This document shows positions 26,371-46,381 of a stretch of 64,000 bases of DNA, in pieces. Source of the DNA: Tubulanus polymorphus (Eukaryota; Nemertea; Palaeonemertea; Tubulaniformes; Tubulanidae); the NCBI RefSeq assembly GCF_964204645.1, contig NC_134033.1, positions 12,030,155 to 12,094,154 on the forward strand. The letters are read 5' to 3'. Numbering within the stretch: the stretch's first letter is position 1; each line of letters begins with the position of its first letter. Both the position numbers and the translations under genes were made by a program. The notes below the pieces were generated by a model. It saw only the letters and a list, made by a program, of their open reading frames with translations. It searched no databases and had not been told where the DNA came from.

Positions 26371-26375
26371 ATCTG

Positions 26376-26596
26376 GACCCAGTTCCACAGTTGTGAGTTG
26401 GAGTTAACCCAGGCCCCAGTTTCACAAAAAGGATTAAGGTCTATCGATTTAAGATAAACTGAATTGACGATGAAATTAAAATCGAATTAAAGAGTTAGAC
26501 CATTTTGTGAAACTGGGCCCTGAGTTAAAGTTAGTTCATTTTCAATGAGTTAACTCGGAGTCAAATCTTAATTCAAAACTGTGTGGAACCCCTGGA
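26376..26596. mobile_element. Palindromic MITE interrupted by a second palindromic MITE
   Basis: The outer element begins CCCAGTTCCACAGTTGTGAG and ends AACTGTGTGGAACCCC. An uninterrupted relative is at 44680-44786. It is split by an inner element at 26411-26521, which begins AGGCCCCAGTTTCACAAAAA and ends TTTTGTGAAACTGGGCCCT. The inner family is also present alone at 46826-46900. The order of insertion is therefore readable: outer first, inner second. Confidence 0.65.
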
Positions 26597-27321
26597 TTTG
26601 TCGAGGAGTTAAGTCAAAACTCCTCCTCTGTTCAACTTACGTAAATCAGTCTCTCATAACGTTGCCCTAGATGCCAAATATTGGCCATGCAACGTTCATA
26701 ACTTGAACTGGAACTGACGCCGAAAGACCTTTACGCTAATGTTCTTATACATTGATAACTACTAAACGTAAAATCCCAAAATCGTGAATGGCAAAAATAG
26801 TAGAGATATTTGGGGTGGTTGCTACCACTTCTTCAGTCTAGATATAACAACGTCAAATCAGACACGAAATACTGGACATAGTAGGTTATGGGGACCAGAT
26901 TACTGACGTGTTTTGAAAGGAGTTTATTGTGAGAATGTACAGTGATTACAAATCAAAGCAGATTCAATCCTTTTTGAGATTTTTTTTTGGAAAAATATTG
27001 ATGATTCTGATATTCACTAATATCCCCTGGAACCTTCTCCAGAAAATATCAAACGGATTACCTTCACTTTCGGATTTTTCTTACAATTTTTTTGGAATTT
27101 TACATGGTAATATTGTGCCGGTTTGAATGGATTTGATAAAGTATTGTGCGTCGGTGAGTTTTTGTCGCGTGTGATGCCTGTTTTACGGTTTTTGTCATCT
27201 TGCATCCGGTCCTGATAAATCCACGCATAGGTTGCAAAACTTACGAATTTATAATGGCTTCTGGTTCCTACAGAGTTCGTGGTTGATAAGTAAGGTTAAT
27301 AAGTTGATAAGTAGTAATTTA

Positions 27322-27714
27322 AGGACGTGCGGCAGTTGTGCTCTTCCAGTTCACATCTCGCTCGATATGTACCATACCACCTAAATTCGCTCGCTTCGCG
27401 CCAGTGTTGATTTAATGCTCAAGTAACAGATATTTGCCCAGCATTGCGGGGAGAGTTTTCAGACCAGTTTGTTATGGGATGTAACAATTAAATCTGACAA
27501 GTCATCATTTTTCATCACACTTAACACTTACACTTTTATTCTGTCTTAACAGCCATTCTCACATTCTGTTATTCAGAGGTTGAAACTACAAAATCAAAAC
27601 GTACAACGTACGATAATGCTTGTAACAGTTTCGCAATCTTCACACTCCCTAACACAATGCTGTATTTTTACCAATCAGGCCAGAACAGACCGAATTCCTA
27701 ATAGATAATTTCAT
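27322..27714 (+). pseudogene. Broken GPCR copy, relative of the gene at 28208
   Basis: Long stretches are nearly identical to the 3' half of the neighbouring GPCR gene, for example CGTGCGGCAGTTGTGCTCTT, GACCAGTTTGTTATGGGATG, AAAATCAAAACGTACAACG and CAGAACAGACCGAATTCCT. They lie in the same order and on the same strand. Compared with 28603-29033, this copy has several deletions and in-frame stops. It starts around the ICL2 region (the ERAAVV segment) and ends before TM7. There is no open frame longer than a few dozen codons. It is a truncated tandem duplicate, about 0.9 kb upstream of the intact gene. Confidence 0.8.
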
Positions 27715-28207
27715 TGGAATCGCTATCAAGTATCGGACGCAGAAAAGGCGTTTTCTATACCATAGCTGTAAAATATATCCCTGGATATATATGTGAATTT
27801 CGCAAAAAAAAACTACTAATACTAAATATATATACATATGATATGTAACAATGCAATGCGCTTTAGTTCTCCGGTGCTTTTTCAAACTCAATTTATTCAA
27901 ATTTTGATTTAGCATCATTTCAGTGAGTTATAGTGAATGTATATCTATAATCATCTTTAACACAATAAAATTTTTACAAATATGAGTAAATTGTGTTAGA
28001 CTCCTCACATTGTGAAATAATTTGTCTCATGAATAGCTGCTGCCATAAATCATCGTTATATATATATATGGATTTCATTCACGGTAAGTTATTTTGTCAG
28101 CATTTGTTGCGCGCGCACGCACGGCCACACCTTGTGCAGTCACTTCGCATTCCTAGAATTGATGTCTAAGATACCGAAAGCCAAACTCCGATGTTTCTCG
28201 CGGAATC

Positions 28208-29161
28208 ATGAATTTTACTCAGACGCAAATTGCAAGACCTTATATCAGTTACATTCTCCTCCTATATGTGGAAAGAAAGTCTGGTATCCACCGTACCGTT
28301 TTATTGGTCATTCTGCTTATCTGGTTCCTGTTAGGAGCCTTCGGAAATTCGGCTACTTTTCTGATAATGATAAGTCGCAAATTCCGGTGTCTATCTTACG
28401 CTAACTATTTGATCGTTTTATCAGTCAGCGATTCTTTGTACTGTATCAGCTATACATTAATGCCTGTTTTACAGTTTGTTCTCTTGCATCTTAAAACTGG
28501 CCCGATATTCATGATGAATTCGCTGATCAGTTGTCAAATATATGATTCTCTGATGGATTCTATGGGAGCGTGTAGTGCTTGGTTAATCGTAGCTATATCT
28601 CTAGAACGTGCGGCAGTTGTGCTCTTCCCGTTCACATCTCGTTTGATATGTACACCTACATTCGCCCGATGCGCCATTTTTTGCATTTTCGTAATAAGTG
28701 TATTAGTAACAGTTGTTCGCCCAGCAATACTATTGAAGTTTTCCGACCAGTTTGTTATGGGATGCTACAATAAATTATCCGACCAATCGTCACTTTTTAT
28801 CACATTTGTCACGTATGCTTTTATTCTGCCTTTGACGGCCATTATCACATCAAATTCTGTTATAATAATTCAGTTATTCACAGGTTCAAAAGATGTTTTG
28901 TCCGATCAGAAAACTGCAAAATCAAAACGTACAACAATGATGCTTGTAACAGTTTCACTAGTATTTGCAATATTTACACTTCCAACCGCTATTACTGTAT
29001 TTTTACCAATCTCACCAGAACAGACTGAATTCCTCATAGATATTTTCACTATGTTCGAATTGAGTAATTATGTTGTTAATTTTTACATATATCTTTTACT
29101 GGGACGAGAAATTCGTGAATATTTCTGTATGAAAATCTGCTGTATGATTCAGTATGAATAA
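28208..29161 (+). CDS. Class A (rhodopsin-type) G-protein-coupled receptor, 317 aa
   Basis: A single uninterrupted frame encodes seven hydrophobic segments. TM1 holds the conserved Asn (GAFGN, N47), TM2 has LSVSD (D75), and Cys109 and Cys186 are placed for the TM3-ECL2 disulfide. The DRY motif is ER at 133-134. TM6 has FTLPT instead of CWxP, and TM7 has NFYIY (291-295) instead of NPxxY. The N-terminus starts MNFT, an N-glycosylation site; the ATG at 28208 gives the normal length. These deviations resemble invertebrate peptide-receptor-like orphan GPCRs (FMRFamide-receptor-like groups), but no ligand can be inferred. The gene is intronless, and a broken tandem copy lies upstream at 27322-27714. 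Promoter and poly(A) were not identified. Confidence 0.88.
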   Translation: MNFTQTQIARPYISYILLLYVERKSGIHRTVLLVILLIWFLLGAFGNSATFLIMISRKFRCLSYANYLIVLSVSDSLYCISYTLMPVLQFVLLHLKTGPIFMMNSLISCQIYDSLMDSMGACSAWLIVAISLERAAVVLFPFTSRLICTPTFARCAIFCIFVISVLVTVVRPAILLKFSDQFVMGCYNKLSDQSSLFITFVTYAFILPLTAIITSNSVIIIQLFTGSKDVLSDQKTAKSKRTTMMLVTVSLVFAIFTLPTAITVFLPISPEQTEFLIDIFTMFELSNYVVNFYIYLLLGREIREYFCMKICCMIQYE

Positions 29162-29586
29162 CAATTGTTTCCAAGTCTTTACCAATTCACGCGATCTTCT
29201 CTGGGATATCTCATATAGCCGCCGAGCCCTGCTAAATGTATTGAAAAAAGAATTGTGTTACAGTGGAGGCGGTTGGAGGCCGCAAACCGCAAACAAACAC
29301 TACTAATTAGTAAAAGTATTTAACCCTGAAACTCAATTTTAAAATTCCTATCATAATTTACTGATTTAGAAAAAACGGCGGCAACGTGGCCATGAAATAG
29401 AATTTGTGGGGTTCGAACTGCTTGGAACTTGTGACGTCACTAGCCATCAACCAAATCAGGCTTTCAATCTCTTGGTTTAGCGAAGAGAGAACCGGCTCAA
29501 TAGCACCATCTCAGAAACTGTGGTCGATGAGCAGTTTTTGGATTGTTACCACATGAAACGAATAGATATTTGAATAGGGAACGATC

Positions 29587-30304
29587 ATGGGTGACCGATA
29601 CAATATTCACAGCCAGTTGGAACATTTACAATCCAAGTATATAGGTAAGTTAAATTCAACAACTTGAATCAATTCAATTAAAACTTTATTGATCCTTATG
29701 TTAATAACAAAGAGTGCATAGTAGTTTTAAGTGGACCACGTCTAAATCATAACTGTTTTTTGACCATATTAAGCGGTTACCGAGGTCAGTGTAAAGGTAA
29801 AAAGACTTGCTTATGAAACCACTGAATAAACGGTTTACCAAGATGAACAGTATCATATCAAAAGTATCGATTTATTTAGGATAGACTAGAGAGGAGTCTA
29901 CAAGTAATTGTGATATGAAAGTGGTACAGATACTTCCTTGAAATTTGAAGTGTTCTCCTTAAAAAACTCCTTATATCTAAATTAAAAATGACTGATGTTT
30001 TGGGACCATGTTGATAGAATTGATTAGCGAGATCTTTCTTCCAGTCCACTAAATGGTTGCTGGTCGTGTGTATCACTCTCACTCTGTTATCTTCTCTCTA
30101 CCAGGAACGGGCCACGCCGACACTACAAAATGGGAATGGCTGACCAATCAGCATCGGGATAGCAACGCGTCGTACCTCGGACATTTTGATCTGATCAACT
30201 ATTTCGCTTTGGCAGAAAACGAAACGAAAGCGCGCATCAAATTCACGTTGATGGAGAAAATGTTACAACCTTGCGGACCGCCTCCCGAGAGACCGGAAGA
30301 TTAA
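29587..30304 (+). CDS. SF3B5: SF3B5, splicing factor 3B subunit 5 (85 aa, two exons)
   Basis: Exon 1 is 29587-29644 and exon 2 is 30105-30304, joined in phase 1 (donor GGTAAGT, acceptor CTCTACCAG). The 85-residue product begins MGDRYNIHSQLEHLQSKYIG and continues GTGHADTTKWEWL, GHFDLINYFALAENE and KMLQPCGPPPERPED. It matches SF3b10/SF3B5, the small subunit of the SF3b complex in U2 snRNP that helps recognise the branch point, along its whole length (human protein 86 aa). The intron (29645-30104) contains a decayed copy of the 45-bp-repeat element. An AATAAA at 30447-30452 is a plausible poly(A) signal. The human gene is intronless, so the intron is worth noting. Confidence 0.95.
29811..30022 (+). 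mobile_element. Decayed 45-bp-repeat element in the SF3B5 intron
   Basis: Starts AAACCACTGAATAAACGGTT then AGATGAACAGTATC and GAGGAGTCTAC, as at 33640-33700. It continues TTGAAATTTGAAGTGTTCTC and CTCCTTATATCTAAATTAAAA, one diverged 45-bp unit. It fills nearly half of the intron. Confidence 0.65.
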
Positions 30305-30446
30305 GCTCATGGAGCCGTTTTTAAATTCCGGGCGTGAAAATGAAAAACAATGATCGAATATTCTCGTACAATTTGAGCGTTATTCGAAAAATCTTGCGTA
30401 AAAATGTTTTCAAGTAAAATCACAAAATTCTACAAGGATTTCATTC

Positions 30447-30452
30447 AATAAA
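30447..30452 (+). terminator. Poly(A) signal candidate for SF3B5
   Basis: AATAAA lies 143 bp after the SF3B5 stop codon, with a T-rich stretch just downstream. No other canonical signal lies closer. Confidence 0.6.
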
Positions 30453-30459
30453 GAACATT

Positions 30460-32130
30460 TTTTTAAATTTTGACTTGGTCGTTGACGTCGTTGATATAAT
30501 TGAGATCTCACAATGGGTGGAGGATTTGAGGAGCCTGAAGGAGGGAACCTAGTTTTTATCACAAGTAATCTGAAATATATCTATCATTGTGTTCGTTGAT
30601 CAAATAATCAAACACTAAACACGCATCATCACCACTGGGGTGAAATTTATTGCTCCAGTAAGATTCTAGGAAAGTGTTAACAGAAAATCTTCGGGAATAA
30701 AAATTAATTTTCTTGCAATTCTTTCTGTGGTAGGTGAGTCAACCGCTTTACCGGATGCTAATACATTCGCTGAGCAAAGAGTTCTATTAAAAGTTGCTTG
30801 AACATCAATTTAAAAAGCAGTTTCCCCTTAGACAAAGCTTAAATGTTCATACAATTGTCTATTCCAAACCAACTAATGGTTGAGTGCTTAACGAAATGTT
30901 TCTTCAAATATCGGTATTCTTCACATGCCACAGTAGAATGTCGAGACTGCGATAGATCTGAACCGTTCAGTGCTGCCCCTATGAATAACGATAGCGGAAC
31001 TTCTGTGAACTAAAATAGTGCGCAGCATTTACTCTAGTAATATATATTTCCTTATTACGTACGATACGGACCAATGTGGCGCCTAATTCTAATAAACTAT
31101 GATACTAAGAATCCTAATCCTGATACTAAATTTTATATAATATTACTTTCCATATTGTTAGGTAACTTTATTCTATTTTTCTAGCAAAATCCTCACTGGC
31201 TCATCAATACATTAGAGTAGATTATTCATTTCTGATTGAATGATCATTCATCCAAAACATTGCTCATAGAATCATGAATTGGAAGAATGGTGAAAAGGTA
31301 TCATTGTTTGAAGGGGTGTATTATCCAGGCAGCCGGTTGATAAGAGCATTAGACTAATGAAACCACCATATATCTGTACGTGCACTACAAATCAATAGTC
31401 AATTTACTCGATAATAATCATAAATCATTTTATTTTACGTAATAAAGGGTTATAGAATAATTTCAAGATAAGTATTTCTTTACAAGTAGAATTAATTTCA
31501 TACATTCATCCAATACATATTCATAATAATAATAATAATCTTCTGTGAAAAGCTTCCACATGTTATTTGCATGTACATCACATGACTAGAGTCATTTTTA
31601 TAAGCATTTGAATTTTGCGATCGATTTCCCGGACGACCTATGAGTAGTCCACACTGCGGTGTAGACACACTGCAAGTCAGAGGCTGATTCAATTCATTTT
31701 CAATTGAATTAACCCGCTAGGCTTGTTTTAGACCCAGGGTTCAACTTTAAATGAATTGAGTTGACCCCTGTGATAAGAGTTTACATCAGTTTTTATGATT
31801 GGCCGCAGAAATGTGAAAGATGTTACTGAGGGGTATACCATTGATTAGTCATCCATTTGGATTCTTTCATTATTCAATAGTGTCCCTCGAAAAACTCCTT
31901 TATCTTATTATCGATAACAGAGGTGTCAGCAGCCCTGCAGATCCGTCAACTACTAACACGCCACCATCTTGGAAATCAAATGCTCTAGTTGATCGCAGAA
32001 ATCAGAGTTTCTTTAGTTGATCACAAAAATCAGATGCTCGTCAAAACGCTGTTAGATATCATCCATGCCGATGATCACTCGCGCGATAACACAATGAAAA
32101 GTACCGCGTAGGAATGTCTGGTTGCGAAAT
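30460..32130. other. Intergenic stretch between SF3B5 and LAMTOR4
   Basis: No coding exon recognised. SF3B5 (+) and LAMTOR4 (-) converge here, so it contains both 3' UTRs. A fragment near 31645-31675 (CACACTGCGGTGTAGAC) resembles the palindrome inside the piggyBac-like MITEs. The short ORFs have no recognisable domains. Confidence 0.5.
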
Positions 32131-32137
32131 ATTGAAT

Positions 32138-33035
32138 TCATGCGCTGATTGGTTCGGTTGGTATATATTTACGTTTACAGATGCATACTTTGCCGGCGAC
32201 TGCTGTTATTACGTACATGAAGTCTTCATAAATCACTGAAATGTATAAACGAAATCGCTCTAATTCTTCTGAATTTACATGAGAATCCATCCCATCATTC
32301 ATGCCCCTGACAAATCTTTTCAAAGTCATTGCACTTAAAAGTCATCTCTATTTTGATTGCCAATTTGCACGGGTAATTAGATTTACTAAGTCATTTGGAT
32401 AAGTCGTTGACATATAATGGTGGTCCTAACTACGAGGACATAAGAGACATAAGTGTCTTGTTTGAAGCGAGGTGATAATTCGAGTTAAGACTTCAATTTC
32501 AACTATTCTAAGATTAGATTGAAGGCTTCAGTGACAAACACTTCAATTCAGAGTCATGTTGAAGAAATATATATATATCTCTGAATACTGACCCGATAAT
32601 GATTTAAATGTATTTCTCTTGTCGGGCATCTGAATTTTACCAGCCTTTTGAATCAGACTCAGGAATATGTCGGCTTTAGCTTCATCATTTTCCAGTTCCC
32701 CGCCGGACTGAAATTGTATTAAGGAAAGATATTGTAATTGTCAGTCATAAGAGAAACATTTACAGCCAAAGTAAATGAACATTTTATTAAAAAAAAGTAA
32801 CTAAAACGTTAATGTAAAATCTAATGCATTTTCTTTGACAAAAATAAGTGGAACTTGCTGGGAGGTGTGATCCCAATGCAGGCACCCCCAAACGCACGGG
32901 ACAGGGGTATGGCTTGGACTTACAATAGCCTATTGCCATTAAAAAACTCACACTAAGAACAGCTCCATCTTCATTCAGAACCAAATAACCAAGAGCATCG
33001 GGTATCTTGTCGATTCCTTGAGCCACGGACGACAT
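32138..33035 (-). CDS. LAMTOR4: LAMTOR4, Ragulator complex subunit (98 aa, three exons)
   Basis: Minus-strand exons are 33035-32952, 32707-32593 and 32235-32138, spliced in phases 0 and 1 with consensus donors (GTGAGT, GTCAGT) and acceptors. The product begins MSSVAQGIDKIPDALGYLVL, has SSGGELENDE in the middle and ends ISA after VITAVAGKVCICKRKYIPTE. Length and all three blocks match LAMTOR4 (human 99 aa), a roadblock-fold subunit of Ragulator, which anchors Rag GTPases on lysosomes and supports mTORC1 activation by amino acids. An in-frame non-ATG extension upstream was rejected; the ATG at 33035 gives the family length. A TATAAAA lies 41-47 bp upstream. The gene is divergent to ATG16L1 with 276 bp between the two start codons. 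Confidence 0.93.
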
Positions 33036-33311
33036 CTCAGACTCAACTGCCAAAATAAAATTTGATTTTCCTTTCTTTTATAGCTATTTAGTTGATTTCG
33101 ATTACAAAACGCCCTAAAATTTACGATTTAAAGATTGATTCATACTTCATACAGAACAGTAACTTTCGGCAACTTAGGCCGGCTTTAAAGAGAACTCACT
33201 TCACGCGGATATCAGAGAGTACTTGGAGATGCTGTCAATCTATAATTCGGCTACAACTTATCATTGAATTGATTTCAATCGTTTCTTTCGATACTCAGCA
33301 ATAGCATCAAA
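33036..33311. promoter_or_regulatory. Divergent promoter region, LAMTOR4 / ATG16L1
   Basis: Only 276 bp separate the LAMTOR4 start codon (minus) from the ATG16L1 start codon (plus), so both core promoters and 5' UTRs must fit here unless untranslated exons lie further away. On the minus strand GCTATAAAAG (33084-33075) is a TATA-box candidate, placed for a start near 33050. A caveat is TTTTATTTTGGCAG just before the LAMTOR4 ATG, which could be a splice acceptor. I see no clear TATA for the ATG16L1 side. Confidence 0.55.
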
Positions 33312-42196
<8,885 letters not shown>

Positions 42197-42609
42197 CAAC
42201 CGGCCGCTGCATAGTTAATTTAAATGTTACGTGTTTCGATAAAATGAACATCACGTGGACTTATTATCATCGAAAGCCACGGTCCGCACCACCGCCGAGA
42301 GTGAGGAGAGGAGGATATCGCTCGCGTCAAATCACTCGCGAAAATAGATGAAATTGATAATCGCCACCGAGTACCGGTATACGTCGTCGGTTGTGGTTTA
42401 TTTAAAAATGATACGATCATTCGCAAACTTCTTGTCGGGGGATTGTATGTAATGCAGTCAAAGTCTGTTTTAAAGTCAATGCAGATCTTAAGGAGTATGC
42501 CGACGATGTATTGGTTTTGTTTCTGATTTCACTATTTAGTGAGCGCTGGCATTAAGAAGGACGACTGCATTGTAACGGATTTTGACTGTACGGCCTGCTG
42601 TTCTACCAG

Positions 42610-42800
42610 TTAGTGCTGTAATTGACCCACTCTGCATCTACGCCACAATGCGGTGTACAAATTGGTGATGAACTTTGCTAGTACACCGCAGTGCGGCATA
42701 GACGCTCCTTAATACAACGCACTGGGGTGGAATTATTCAATATTTTCAAATTATTTCCAGCACTAGAGAGTAACGATTACTGAGCACTGAAAAGGTAAAA
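42610..42800 (-). mobile_element. piggyBac-like MITE, partial inverted copy
   Basis: Contains GATGAACTTTGCTAGTACAC, CGCAGTGCGGCATAGACGC, CACTGGGGTGGAATTATTC and TCAAATTATTTCCAGCAC in the reverse order to the copy at 7491. It ends in GAGCACTGAAAAGG, and no TTAA remains. Confidence 0.6.
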
Positions 42801-44679
42801 GTGACAGTAGCATTTTATGGAAATGTGTTAATTTTTGATAAACTTTTCGACTGAGATTTTAGCAACCAGGCTAAAATCGTGGACTACGTAATCTTAACAG
42901 TGACTGGTTTTACTGTGGAATTCACTACAACGAATTCAAAGGGCCAGTTGTTGCACAGTCAAAGCTTATGAAGGTGGGTACAGGGGGTGTGCACCCCCTC
43001 CCCCTGAAAATTTCCCTGAAATTTCACATAAAATTTAAAATATTGAATTGAGTCCTAAAAAAGTTTAAATTCATAAGCTCGTTCTCTGTATATCCAAAAT
43101 GACTTAATGTTTTCTGACAAGCTTTCTTTGGGGAGTCCTTTTAATTATACGATACGCCCTACTTTGGGGGTGCACCCCTCCCTGAATCAGACCCTAGATC
43201 CGCCCCTGTTCCATTTATAACTTAATTTGTGACTGCAACTTAGGCCAGTAGACCGCTAGTAAATCATAGTTCATTAATCTCGGATGAAACCTCTTATTTT
43301 GGGAAAAGATATTCGGTTAGTTGTAATATGTGAGATCGTCTTAACGAGAGGGTTGTGACGTAACCAAATTTTGCTTACGGACCCGGTTTGGACCCGGTAC
43401 CGCCGTTAGGACTTAAGAACCGAACTGATTCTGAAATTGATATTTTCATCGTTAAGTGCACGAGAAATTTCCTCATCCTCATAAACTGTGATGCATTCCT
43501 TCTTAATTGCTTCAGTGGAACCTCGTTTCACTGAACTTCAGGGCACTGAAAAATCTGTTCGTTATAAACCGTTTGTTGTATCTAGTAGGAAGTTATTGAA
43601 ATTATCCTGTTCGTGACAAAATTCTAGGTTTGTTATAACCAATAAATCGTTCACATCCTAATGAGGTTCCGCTGTGCTAGGAAAAATAGCTGTCTGCTAC
43701 GAACTGTTATGAATAATTAAAGTGTTTGTTAGATATTTATTCGATATTTATTTACGAATCATCATTTAAATGCTATGTATTTAGTTATTCCTAATGAAAT
43801 ACGCTTACGCTTTAGGAAAATCTACGTATATTTGTAAAAAGTGACCGGCAACTTCAGTTCCAAGTGTAAATTAATGTTTTAATTTTCATTATGAGATTAC
43901 TGATGAATATTCATGATGACGTGTTGTGAATGATTCGCATATTAATTAACTGCCTGTAGAAGTACTTAACGAAAGCTATTAGCATAATTATAATTGATTT
44001 AATTATTAATCAATTTACAGCCTGGTAACATTGATTCAGATATTTACCTATTTTGGGTGTGATGTCTTTAAGTGACGATCAGGTTTTGAAAATGTGCTCC
44101 GATGGAATGTCTGATATCCGGTGTTTTTCGTTCATTTTCAACTCGAAATATCGCAGGTGAATTTCTGAACACAATCGACGAACAGTTTTTGAATGAGCGC
44201 TGATATTATGTCTAATGTCCGGTGTTTGTAGTTCATTTTCAATTAAAAATGAACTCTAAACTGGCATTGACATATGGGTAGCAGATTTATATCATTTGCT
44301 TTACGGTTTGAAATTCCTTATGTTTGGACTGGTTGTCATTTAAAGGTGACCAGTCCAAGTGCTGGGAGTGTAGTCAGTGTCTCAGAACATCCCATCAACT
44401 GGTAACTATTACGGCAGTATAAATGTATGATTTGTCCGAACTTTGTTTCGGTAAATTAATGATATGTATTTCATACTTACGTGCTCTGACATTGTGATTG
44501 AAATATAACGGATTATAATCCGTGGCTTACATACATTTAAATAATGATATTGTAAAATTATGTTTTATAAAACGATAAAAAGCAGCAGCAGTGTTTGAAT
44601 ATCAATCGTTTGTTCTAGTTATCAGAGTTTCCGTATCTTGGAATAGTCATAGTCGAGACTACTAAATGGCCCGAATCAG

Positions 44680-44786
44680 GACCCAGTTCCGCAGTTGTGA
44701 GTTAGAGTTAACTCTGAGTTAAAATTAGTTCATTTTGAATGAGTTAACTCTGAGTTAAATCTTAACTCAGAACTGTGGTACTGGAC
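44680..44786. mobile_element. Palindromic MITE, uninterrupted copy
   Basis: Starts GACCCAGTTCCGCAGTTGTG, contains GAGTTAACTCTGAGTTAAA twice, and ends TCAGAACTGTGGTACTGGAC. The halves are imperfect reverse complements. Its relative at 26376-26596 has a second element inserted. Confidence 0.6.
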
Positions 44787-45224
44787 CGCTATTGGTAAAC
44801 CCCAGTCTAGATTGTCAATACAAAACGGCGGCTTTTTGAATCGTAGTTACCGTATCTAGAGATGCCAGGCCCAGTATATATTTTAAAATCCTGCCTACGA
44901 CCCCTGTGTACACTGTCCACGGAAGAATGATAAAATAAGAGACTTTATTTGAGTTTCAACGTGATACGACAACAGCAACATCATTACAGACAATTCATAA
45001 TCACCAGAACATCGTGTGGTGAAAAAATCAAGAAACGAAATTCTTAATATGGACGTTCCTAGGTAAAGCTAGGAGTAACAAGGCATGAAGTTATAGCTAG
45101 GACTAATTTTTAACGTTTAAACATTGTTTACAGCTGTTTGAACTTCTTTAATTGTAATGGGTAAATCCATATCACGAGATGGCTGTCGTGAGACTGGTGG
45201 CCGCCGCAACCTGTCCGTCCAAAT

Positions 45225-45315
45225 AATGTAATAGACCGATGAAGGGTTTGTGTTGGCGTGAGCTTCAGCGGGAGGCAATCAAACCCTCTCGAATCAAGGA
45301 TAGCCCTCTAACTAC
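45225..45315 (-). repeat. tRNA-like SINE remnant
   Basis: On the minus strand TGTAGTTAGAGGGCTATCC resembles a tRNA A-box region. GAGAGGGTTTGATTGCCTCC gives a decayed B box about 35 bp later. No acceptor stem can be drawn. Confidence 0.35.
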
Positions 45316-46160
45316 ACTACTGTGGATTTGGATTTTGCAGTAATGTTAATAGATTAGTGCATTTAAACCCGTACAATATCTCAGACGAGCCCTGATTGAT
45401 TAAATACATATAATATTGACTTAAGATGATATAAGAAGTATAAAAGAACTCGGTAGTAATAACGGTTATATATGATTGTTAACGGACAATTTTAAGCAGA
45501 TTGTAGCCACGTACATATACAGACATCGTGCAGCCTTGCGGTTGTTTCCACGTCCGATGACGATGATGAATTCCGATGACGTATTGGCGGTCAATACAAT
45601 GAAAGAACCTCGGAATTTTGTAATCTGACCATACTCGTTTGGCAAATCACCATCGATAACGCTAGAGACGTTCCAACGTCACTGTCTTGTGCGCGATTGT
45701 TTAAAGGAAATGTAGTTGAATGGCGGTTCAGTGCCGCCGCAAACAATGGTTTATAGGTTAAGCTTTCTGGTCACTAGACCATGGAAAAACGGATCCCTTT
45801 TTCCGATATGAAAGTAGTGACGTTTTCAATATCTATAACATCACAAGTAAGCGATCCCTGATACATGCTCATTCCGAGCCGGGAAAGAGTCCTTCACTGT
45901 CCCGGTTCCACACAATCCAGACTTATATTCTGAGACCCATCTTCTTAAGTTCAACCATAGAATCAACGTTGAACCGGGTGAAATCTCGCGGAACTGGCCG
46001 TAGATCACAAGATTGATGCTTGGATGCGGTGACGGACGTTTGTGGTGGGGACGGAATTAAATGTGTTCTGAATCAATTCGAATTCACAATAACCTTTAAT
46101 TCATGAGAGTTTATAAAATGGACCGGATATCAACAAATACGTCTTCACAATTTGGCATCG

Positions 46161-46381
46161 CTATTTACTACTGCCGGAAAATCGTTTTTTCATATGTTTA
46201 AGGTTCGATTTGAGTAATTTGAAATCTCGAGCAATCGTCGCCAGATCGAGCAGAATTATCAAACACACCATTATCACGATCAAAGTGATGGCGACTGTAC
46301 CGATCGTTTCGCCGCTTGGAGCTTCAGTTTTCGGCGGGTCGTATTTCTGACCGGGGTTTTTCGCAAGCGGCTTTTCCTTTT
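46161..46381 (-). CDS. Last exon B of the lectin-sushi gene: duplicated transmembrane tail
   Basis: Also 221 bp and phase 1, from an acceptor TTGCTTTCAG. It aligns without gaps to exon A: GQKYDPPKTEAPSGETIG, a transmembrane stretch ending IILLDLATIARD, and the tail KLLKSNLKHMKKRFSGSSK. There are no lectin or sushi exons between 46382 and 48185, so it cannot belong to a separate complete gene. An alternative last exon made by tandem duplication is the best reading. Conserved length, frame, splice site and hydrophobic core argue against decay. Confidence 0.75.

Larger units (their letters stand above)
42197..46160. other. Non-coding interval between ATG16L1 and the lectin gene
   Basis: The 3' UTRs of the two convergent genes fall here; no exon is recognised. 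It holds an inverted, partial piggyBac-like MITE (about 42610-42800), a palindromic MITE at 44680-44786, a stretch at 42975-43205 ending in TAGATCCGCCCCTG (a terminus also seen reversed at 62562), and a tRNA-like sequence near 45225-45315. Confidence 0.5.

Noticed and set aside
33036-33053. N-terminal extension of LAMTOR4 upstream of its ATG
   Set aside because: It would need a TTG start; the ATG at 33035 gives the normal length and N-terminus of the family.
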